Positions 6,675 to 10,999 of a DNA stretch of 10,999 nt are shown in pieces. Position 1 is the stretch's first letter; every line of letters starts with the position of its first letter. The translations under genes were made by a program, and so were the position numbers. The DNA is from Candidatus Brocadiaceae bacterium (GTDB lineage Bacteria > Planctomycetota > Brocadiia > SM23-32), in the NCBI GenBank assembly GCA_003567495.1, contig PWZK01000015.1, forward strand, positions 1 to 10,999, written 5' to 3'. Below the pieces are notes generated by a model. That model saw only the letters and a program-made list of their open reading frames with translations. It was not told where the DNA came from and made no database searches.

Positions 6675-6723
6675 CCTATGGCTTCGCTTCGGCCCCATTC
6701 GGGGGCCTGCGCTCCGCCATAGG
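6675..6723. repeat. 49-base nested palindrome
   Basis: Outer arms CCTATGGC (6675-6682) and GCCATAGG (6716-6723) are exact inverted copies. An inner stem, GGCCCC (6691-6696) with GGGGCC (6702-6707), has a five-base loop. It sits in a gene-free stretch of 285 bases between the small membrane protein gene and the aminotransferase gene, next to other repeat-like sequence, and is likely an interspersed palindromic element. Confidence 0.55.
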
Positions 6724-6771
6724 CTATAACATATCGCACTTCCAGCGCTTGCCTTCGGTCGTTCCTTCGTT

Positions 6772-6792
6772 ATTGGATATTGATCATTGGAT
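6772..6792. repeat. Three tandem 7-mers
   Basis: ATTGGAT, ATTGATC and ATTGGAT follow directly on one another. This resembles AT-rich dispersed repeats of the TATTGGATATTGG kind that I recall from environmental genomes. It covers the stop codon of the small minus-strand gene. Confidence 0.4.
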
Positions 6793-6945
6793 GCTGAACC
6801 TTGACACCATGGCGGCAACTATAATAACCGCTAAAATCAGGATCAACAGCCACAGGTGCTTTTTAAGATCGGTTTCCGCCGCCGCGGGCGGCCCGTTTTC
6901 GTCGTTTTTTTGTTTTTCTTCCTGCAGAAGGTTCTTTTTTTTCAT
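6784..6945 (-). CDS. Small single-pass membrane protein, unknown function
   Basis: A 53-residue open frame. The N-terminal half is hydrophilic and charged (KKKN at 2-5, QEEKQKNDENG at 8-18, then PPAAAETDLKK), followed by one clear transmembrane segment at about 31-47 (LWLLILILAVIIVAAMV) and a short tail SRFSIQ. The Lys-rich N-terminus predicts an inside-facing N-terminus. The amphiphilic layout, with a hydrophilic head and a clean hydrophobic block, is unlikely by chance and supports a real gene. The ribosome binding site is weak (AGAGTAAG upstream); a GTG two codons earlier is possible. It lies upstream of the aminotransferase and divergent from argC, with a promoter-like sequence at 6992-7021. 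A 7-mer repeat overlaps its stop codon, so the C-terminus may have been altered. I recognise no family. Confidence 0.55.
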   Translation of the reverse strand: MKKKNLLQEEKQKNDENGPPAAAETDLKKHLWLLILILAVIIVAAMVSRFSIQ

Positions 6946-6977
6946 TTTCACTTACTCTATTTAACGCAGGCGGTCAA

Positions 6978-7006
6978 TTGACAGCACTACTAATATAACT
7001 TATAAA
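6978..7006 (+). promoter_or_regulatory. Sigma70 promoter of argC
   Basis: TTGACA (6978-6983), a 17-base spacer and TATAAA (7001-7006). The -35 is a full consensus match and the -10 matches at five of six positions. Transcription would start near 7013, giving an untranslated leader of about 127 bases before argC. It overlaps a minus-strand promoter. Confidence 0.65.
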
Positions 7007-7021
7007 TACACATACGGTCAA
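6992..7021 (-). promoter_or_regulatory. Possible divergent promoter for the small membrane protein gene
   Basis: Minus strand: TTGACC (7021-7016), an 18-base spacer and TATATT (6997-6992), both five of six to consensus, about 46 bases before the ATG of the small gene. The element is interleaved with the argC promoter. Confidence 0.45.
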
Positions 7022-7139
7022 TCCGCTGGCGTTGTTCGTATTTTTACCCTGATTTTCCGCTGGTGTGTTTTTTCTGCCATTAAAAGACGCTTAACTATGG
7101 GCCTGAAAAATGAATGAATATAGGGAGGAAGTCAATTTG

Positions 7140-8153
7140 ATGAAGGTAAGCATAGCAGGGGCAACATCCTATACCGGTCGCGAGCTGATATCCATACTGC
7201 TGAATCACCCCGCAGTGAAGATTGTACATCTGGGCGGACGCAGGGAAGAACGGCCGGAAATCTCCCGTATATTTCCCGCCCTGGCCGGAAGATGCGAGCT
7301 TCGGGTAGGCGGACTGCGGCCCGAAGACGCGCCGGAAAAACCGGATGTCACTTTCTTTGCGTTGCCGCACGGCATCAGTCAGAAATATGTGCCCAGCTAC
7401 CTTGATGCAGGCATCAGATGTATAGACTTCAGCGGTGACTACCGCCTGAAGGATCTCGATGCTTACAGCAGATATTACGGCACACACGAAAACCCGCAGA
7501 ACCTCGGGCGGGCCGTCTACGGAATACCCGAACTCTTCAGGAAACAGATCAGGAATGCAGAACTTGTGGCCAATCCGGGCTGCTATCCCACGTCAGTGCT
7601 CCTAGCGCTGGCACCGCTGGTTGGTGGCGGTCATATTTTGCCTGACAGCATTATAATAGATGCAAAAAGCGGCGTTAGCGGCAGAGGCAACGCTCTCAAA
7701 ACAGGCTCGCTTTACTGCGAATGTAATGAAAATTTAACTGCCTATGCAATAGGCACGCACAGGCATGTGCCGGAAATGGAGCAGGGACTCGACTTTCTGG
7801 GCGCGACGGGGGCAAAAGTGATTTTCGTCCCCCACCTGGTCCCGATGGACCGCGGCATGCTCAGCACGATTTATGTCGAGTTGACCGCAAGCGCCGACAC
7901 GAAAAAACTGCGCAAGATTTTTAGCGATTATTATTCTCATGAGCTTTTCATCAGGATTATGCGCCCTGGCGAGCAGCCGCGCACAAAAGATGTTATGAAC
8001 ACGAATTTTTGCGACCTGGCGATAGAAGCCGCCGGCAATCGCAAAGCGATCATCACTTCGGCCATAGACAATCTGACACGAGGGGCAGCTTCACAAGCGG
8101 TTCAAAATATGAATATCGCTACCGGAATAGATGAAAAAACGGGATTAACTTGA
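7140..8153 (+). CDS. argC: N-acetyl-gamma-glutamyl-phosphate reductase
   Basis: Third step of arginine biosynthesis: NADPH-dependent reduction of N-acetylglutamyl phosphate to the semialdehyde, in the cytoplasm. The 337-residue product has the nucleotide-binding start IAGATSYTGREL (5-16), the catalytic cysteine block NPGCYPTS (Cys148), SGVSGRGNALK (177-187) and THRHVPEMEQGL (206-217), as in the family of about 340 residues. The ATG at 7140 follows GGGAGGAA at a spacing of about ten bases; an upstream ATG at 7110 has no such site and adds ten residues that do not fit. A strong promoter lies at 6978-7006. Other arg genes are absent from the window, so argC is alone here. Its stop codon lies within the -35 element of the rpsB promoter, and read-through into rpsB-tsf is possible because no terminator is visible. 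Confidence 0.96.
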   Translation: MKVSIAGATSYTGRELISILLNHPAVKIVHLGGRREERPEISRIFPALAGRCELRVGGLRPEDAPEKPDVTFFALPHGISQKYVPSYLDAGIRCIDFSGDYRLKDLDAYSRYYGTHENPQNLGRAVYGIPELFRKQIRNAELVANPGCYPTSVLLALAPLVGGGHILPDSIIIDAKSGVSGRGNALKTGSLYCECNENLTAYAIGTHRHVPEMEQGLDFLGATGAKVIFVPHLVPMDRGMLSTIYVELTASADTKKLRKIFSDYYSHELFIRIMRPGEQPRTKDVMNTNFCDLAIEAAGNRKAIITSAIDNLTRGAASQAVQNMNIATGIDEKTGLT

Positions 8154-8178
8154 CATGGCATGGCATTTAAATTATTAT
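8150..8178 (+). promoter_or_regulatory. Consensus sigma70 promoter of rpsB
   Basis: TTGACA (8150-8155), an exact 17-base spacer and TATTAT (8173-8178). The -35 is perfect and includes the TGA stop of argC. Transcription should begin around 8185, leaving a leader of about 105 bases before the rpsB start. Confidence 0.8.
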
Positions 8179-8202
8179 CTGTGCTCGCAGGCTGTGTCTT
8201 TT

Positions 8203-8253
8203 GACATTCCCAGAATCCGGCACGTGCCGGTAATCAAGTATTAAGTGGGAGTC
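8203..8253 (+). promoter_or_regulatory. Foldable rpsB leader, candidate S2 autoregulatory site
   Basis: Two nested helices can form in the leader: GAC (8203-8205) plus TCCCA (8208-8212) pair with TGGGA (8246-8250) plus GTC (8251-8253), with a two-base bulge. Within them the perfect palindrome CCGGCACGTGCCGG (8217-8230) makes a five-pair stem with a four-base loop. Ribosomal protein S2 is known to repress rpsB-tsf through the leader in several bacteria; that this leader does so is inference. Confidence 0.45.
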
Positions 8254-8289
8254 TAACCAGAGAATGAGCTAATTGTGAGGAGTATTCGT

Positions 8290-9114
8290 TTGGCAACTGT
8301 AAATGTAAAAGTAGAGGAACTGATAAAGGCCGGGGCGCACTTTGGACACCACAGCAGCAGGTGGGATCCCAAGATGTCGCCTTACATATTGAAGAAGCGC
8401 AATCTCATCCATATCATTGACATCAAAGAGACCTTGCGGGGCCTGATTGCCGGCAGCAAGGTTGTGGAAAAGATTGCCGGGCGTGGAGAATATGTGCTTT
8501 TTGTAGGCACAAAACACCAGGCTTCTCAGATAACAAGAAGGGAGGCGGAACGCTGCGATATGCCACATGTTGTCGAAAGGTGGCCCGGTGGGCTGTTGAC
8601 AAACTACCAGACAATCCGGAGCCGATTGCAACGACTTGAAGAGCTCGAGGAACTGGACCGCACCGGCCGAATGAAAGAGTTCAGCAAAAAAATGGTGTCT
8701 TCTTTCAGACGCGAAGCTCGCAAGATCGAACGCAACCTTGGCGGAGTCAGGGACATGAACGCATTACCCGGGCTACTCGTCGTTGTGGATCCCGTTAAAG
8801 AAGCGATAGCGGTGCGGGAAGCTCTGAAATTACATATCCCGACAATAGCCTGGCTGGATACCAATGCCGACCCCGACCTTGTAGATGTGCCGGTGCCGGC
8901 CAACGACGACTCCATACGTTCAATCAGAATATTTGCCCGCACCATGGCCGATGCTGTTTTGCGCGGAAAAGAACTGGCAGACGCCAAATCTAGCGAAAAG
9001 AAAGACCGGGAAAAAACAGTCGAGACCGCGCCGGCAGAGGCCGAACCGAAGGCCCGGGAAGCTGTGGCACAAGAAACTGAGACCGGGGCCGAGAACGAGA
9101 CGGAATCCGGATAA
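8290..9114 (+). CDS. rpsB: 30S ribosomal protein S2
   Basis: Small-subunit ribosomal protein needed for assembly and for S1 binding. The 274-residue product shows GAHFGHHSSRWDPKM (15-29), HIIDIKETL (41-49), FVGTKHQA (71-78), RWPGGLLTNYQT (97-108) and VVDPVKEAIAVREALKLHIP (165-184), then DTNADPDLVDVPVPANDDS, all typical. The TTG at 8290 is chosen as start because AGGAG ends seven bases before it and the resulting N-terminus, MATVNVKVEELIKAG, matches S2; the GTG at 8275 lies upstream of that Shine-Dalgarno sequence and lacks one. The C-terminal tail from about 231, rich in Glu, Lys and Ala, is a low-complexity extension of about 40 residues. tsf follows after 142 bases, the conserved rpsB-tsf order. 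Confidence 0.97.
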   Translation: MATVNVKVEELIKAGAHFGHHSSRWDPKMSPYILKKRNLIHIIDIKETLRGLIAGSKVVEKIAGRGEYVLFVGTKHQASQITRREAERCDMPHVVERWPGGLLTNYQTIRSRLQRLEELEELDRTGRMKEFSKKMVSSFRREARKIERNLGGVRDMNALPGLLVVVDPVKEAIAVREALKLHIPTIAWLDTNADPDLVDVPVPANDDSIRSIRIFARTMADAVLRGKELADAKSSEKKDREKTVETAPAEAEPKAREAVAQETETGAENETESG

Positions 9115-9159
9115 CTCTCGGAAACTATAAATTCTTTTCGGGCGGGGGAGGGAATACAG

Positions 9160-9177
9160 GCAAAAAAAGTTTTTTGC
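9160..9177 (+). repeat. A/T-rich hairpin between rpsB and tsf
   Basis: GCAAAAAA (9160-9167) pairs with TTTTTTGC (9170-9177), effectively a seven-pair stem with a short loop. Nearby, CGGG and CCCG around ATAG (about 9184-9196) can pair, and CAGGCA with TGCCTG could enclose the whole. It may act as an attenuator, mRNA processing site or stability element; there is no T-run after a GC stem, so it is not a clean terminator. Confidence 0.35.
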
Positions 9178-9256
9178 AGCCATCGGGATAGCCCCGTATG
9201 CCTGAAAAAGTATTTTAATCTAAACATATCGATAGAAGAAAAGGAGAATTTTTAAG

Positions 9257-9856
9257 ATGTCTATTTCTGCACAAGAAGTAAAAGAACTGAGAGAGAAAAC
9301 CGGCGCCGGGTTGATGGATTGCAAGAGGGCGCTGACGGAGGCCGAAGGTGACCAGCAAAAAGCCATGACCGTGCTGCGCAAGAAAGGAGTTGCAAAAGCG
9401 GAAAAGAAAAAAACCACCCGAACGGCCAACGAAGGCATGGTCTGCCAGTACCAGCATCCTGATGGTAAAATAGGTGTTATGATAGAACTTAACTGCGAAA
9501 CCGATTTTGTCGCCCGCAACGATGAATTTCAGCAACTCGGAAGGGAAATATGCATGCAAATAGCCGCTATGAATCCGCTTGCAATGAGCAAAGAAGATAT
9601 CCCCCGGGAGCGAGTTGAAGAAGAAAAAGCGATATACAAAGATCAGGTCAAAGACAAGCCTGAAAACGTGATAGAAAAGATAGTAGAAGGTAAACTGGAG
9701 AAGTTTTTTTCCGGCAATTGCCTGCTTGAACAGCCATGGATCAGGGACGATTCGATAACAATTACCGAGCTTATCGACAACGCTATCGGGAAAACAGGGG
9801 AAAAAATAACCCTCGCCCGTTTCTCACGCATGGAAGTTGGAGAAACCGCGAAATAA
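9257..9856 (+). CDS. tsf: Elongation factor Ts
   Basis: Guanine nucleotide exchange factor that recycles EF-Tu from GDP to GTP during translation. The 199-residue protein has an N-terminal UBA-like domain with LREKTGAGLMDCKRALTEA (11-29) and the core with NCETDFVARNDEF (79-91), where TDFV contacts EF-Tu. It is much shorter than the roughly 280 residues of Escherichia coli EF-Ts and close to the Thermus form of just under 200 residues, so it has one core repeat rather than two. AAGGAG lies 11 bases before the ATG. No strong promoter is seen right before it; transcription probably comes from the rpsB promoter. pyrH and frr, which often follow, are missing; the next gene is convergent. Confidence 0.97.
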   Translation: MSISAQEVKELREKTGAGLMDCKRALTEAEGDQQKAMTVLRKKGVAKAEKKKTTRTANEGMVCQYQHPDGKIGVMIELNCETDFVARNDEFQQLGREICMQIAAMNPLAMSKEDIPRERVEEEKAIYKDQVKDKPENVIEKIVEGKLEKFFSGNCLLEQPWIRDDSITITELIDNAIGKTGEKITLARFSRMEVGETAK

Positions 9857-9906
9857 ACATCTAACCTTTATATTATCTACTGTCGTTGGTTTATGAAATA
9901 TGCGGG

Positions 9907-10887
9907 TTAACGGCTGCGGTCAGCAGAATCAATAGCCTTTGCGAGCGCCTCCAGCGACTTTATATTATCCGAGCTGTCTGTCAAGGCAGGCGTACGGGTT
10001 CGTATCGAATGCGCGAATGCCTGCATCACGTTGCGCTCGGGGGCGGGGGGATCTATAAGCTCGGGTTCTTTTCCCGCATGAAAGGCCTTATGGGTCTGAA
10101 GCTCGCATTTTTCTTTGGTTATCCTCAAAGTTCCTTTGCCGCCCCTTACCGTCGTCCTGCAGGTGTAGTTTGTGTCGTCCATTATCGAACGCAAGTTTGC
10201 CCGGTATGACGCTCTGCCCCCCCCGCTCATATCCATAACGCCATAGGCGGCCACCGTAGTCGTGAGGTTAACACCCTCTTCGTCCGGATGCCAGGCCGTC
10301 ATATACATTTTGGTTACTTCTTCACCGCTGAAATAGCGGATCAGATCGAGGTGGTGAATGCTAAGATCCTGCAACACCATGTGCGGAAGGTCGGCCCGGT
10401 ACCCATTCAGACAGGCCGTGGAAAATACGAACATATCCATTTCTATGCTGTCGACCCCCCCTATCGCACCTTCCTCAATAAGCTTGCGTCCGTAGTGGAT
10501 ACTCGGATGCCAGCGAAGCTGGTGATGGATCATCAACATGCGTCCCAGCCGCCTGGCGGTCTCGTGCATGCGCCGGCCGTCTGCCAGTGTTTCCGCCATT
10601 GGTTTCTCGCATATGACGTCAAGCCCGGCCTCCATCGCCTGAATGCTGTAAGGCGCGTGAAACCGGTCCGGAGTGGCTATCAGGGCAACATCGGCATCTG
10701 TTTGATTCAGAGCTTCGGAGAGGGAATCAAATGCCAGCCTGCCGCTGGAACTCTCGAAACCGGCCCTGGCCTCACTGCAGACATCAACTCCGCCTGCAAT
10801 AGTAAATTCTCCCGAAGCCTCGGCTTCATTCATATCTCTCTTTCCCCTTCCATCAAGCCCCACACACAGCAACTTGAGCTTTCCCAT
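9907..10887 (-). CDS. Gfo/Idh/MocA family oxidoreductase
   Basis: NAD(P)-dependent dehydrogenase or related enzyme acting on a sugar, inositol or other polyol; the substrate cannot be read from the sequence. The 326-residue product has an N-terminal Rossmann fold starting LKLLCVGLDGRGKRD (4-18), with the Gly-rich loop in unusual GLDGRG form, then ATPDRFHAPYSIQAMEAGLD (71-90), the family EKP motif (94-96) with the lysine that is often catalytic, and D174LSIHHLD181 with the conserved His region, followed by an alpha/beta C-terminal domain. The length fits this family. The ATG at 10887 has GAGGA eight bases upstream; a TTG further up lies within the ribosome binding site. It converges on tsf with 50 bases between, and no bidirectional terminator is visible. 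A promoter is seen at 10950-10979. No sugar metabolic partner gene is in the window. Confidence 0.9.
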   Translation of the reverse strand: MGKLKLLCVGLDGRGKRDMNEAEASGEFTIAGGVDVCSEARAGFESSSGRLAFDSLSEALNQTDADVALIATPDRFHAPYSIQAMEAGLDVICEKPMAETLADGRRMHETARRLGRMLMIHHQLRWHPSIHYGRKLIEEGAIGGVDSIEMDMFVFSTACLNGYRADLPHMVLQDLSIHHLDLIRYFSGEEVTKMYMTAWHPDEEGVNLTTTVAAYGVMDMSGGGRASYRANLRSIMDDTNYTCRTTVRGGKGTLRITKEKCELQTHKAFHAGKEPELIDPPAPERNVMQAFAHSIRTRTPALTDSSDNIKSLEALAKAIDSADRSR

Positions 10888-10949
10888 CGCAATAATCCTC
10901 AATCAAATTTAACTTTTCCCTCAATATTATGCACAACCAAACTTGAAAA

Positions 10950-10979
10950 ATTATAGTGCAAAACGCAAGGCTATAACAA
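10950..10979 (-). promoter_or_regulatory. Probable sigma70 promoter of the oxidoreductase gene
   Basis: Minus strand: TTGTTA (10979-10974), an 18-base spacer and a perfect TATAAT (10955-10950), giving a leader of about 55-60 bases before the ATG. The -35 matches at four of six positions. Confidence 0.6.
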
Positions 10980-10999
10980 TCGCATGGGTTTTGCCGGCA

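Noticed and set aside
7012..7045. Terminator or attenuator in the argC leader (ATACG/CGTAT then T-run)
   Set aside because: Only five pairs around a 20-base loop, mostly A/T; too weak to call, though the leader is long enough to hold an attenuator.
7108..7125. ARG box (ArgR operator) before argC
   Set aside because: TGAATGAATA gives only one half-site; the symmetric partner is missing.
8604..9227. Long minus-strand open frame of 207 codons opposite rpsB
   Set aside because: Serine-rich antisense shadow of the well-supported S2 gene, with no start signal.
1..10999. CRISPR array, prophage, complete insertion sequence, tRNA or rRNA genes
   Set aside because: No regularly spaced repeats, no transposase or phage proteins, and no tRNA- or rRNA-like stretches were found on reading both strands.

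Overview
The window reads as a chromosomal stretch of a Gram-negative bacterium, mostly housekeeping genes. The evidence for an outer membrane is a lipid A synthesis gene (lpxB) and a predicted lipoprotein. The mix of a short EF-Ts, a Gfo/Idh/MocA oxidoreductase, an ECF sigma/anti-sigma pair and palindrome-rich interspersed intergenic sequence is the flavour of uncultured PVC-type or Omnitrophota-like genomes. That placement is a weak inference; nothing here fixes the phylum.

Left part (1-6498), all genes on the minus strand. Reading in the direction of transcription, from right to left: a class I aminotransferase gene is followed closely by lpxB. After lpxB come a nested palindrome and a terminator-like hairpin. 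Next is a two-gene operon of an ECF sigma factor and its membrane anti-sigma factor, overlapping by one base and preceded by a textbook ECF-type promoter that suggests autoregulation. A gene-free stretch of about 700 bases follows (1598-2301), holding a dense run of short palindromes and a degenerate tandem repeat. Last are a small lipoprotein gene and xseA, whose Shine-Dalgarno sequence lies in the last codons of the lipoprotein gene.

Middle (6499-7139): an intergenic region with a 49-base palindrome, an AT-rich heptamer repeat, a 53-residue single-pass membrane protein gene (minus strand), and a divergent regulatory region in which a plus-strand promoter for argC and a minus-strand promoter for the small gene overlap.

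Right part (7140-10999): argC, rpsB and tsf on the plus strand. A consensus sigma70 promoter overlapping the argC stop codon drives rpsB, and the rpsB leader can fold. tsf converges on a minus-strand Gfo/Idh/MocA oxidoreductase gene with its own promoter near the right edge. The usual pyrH-frr continuation of the rpsB-tsf cluster is absent.

I see no CRISPR array, phage, complete insertion sequence, rRNA or tRNA. The most interesting material is regulatory and repetitive: the ECF autoregulatory promoter, the folded rpsB leader, the palindrome field with a hairpin module shared by two intergenic regions, the small membrane protein with overlapping divergent promoters, and the lipoprotein-xseA coupling.
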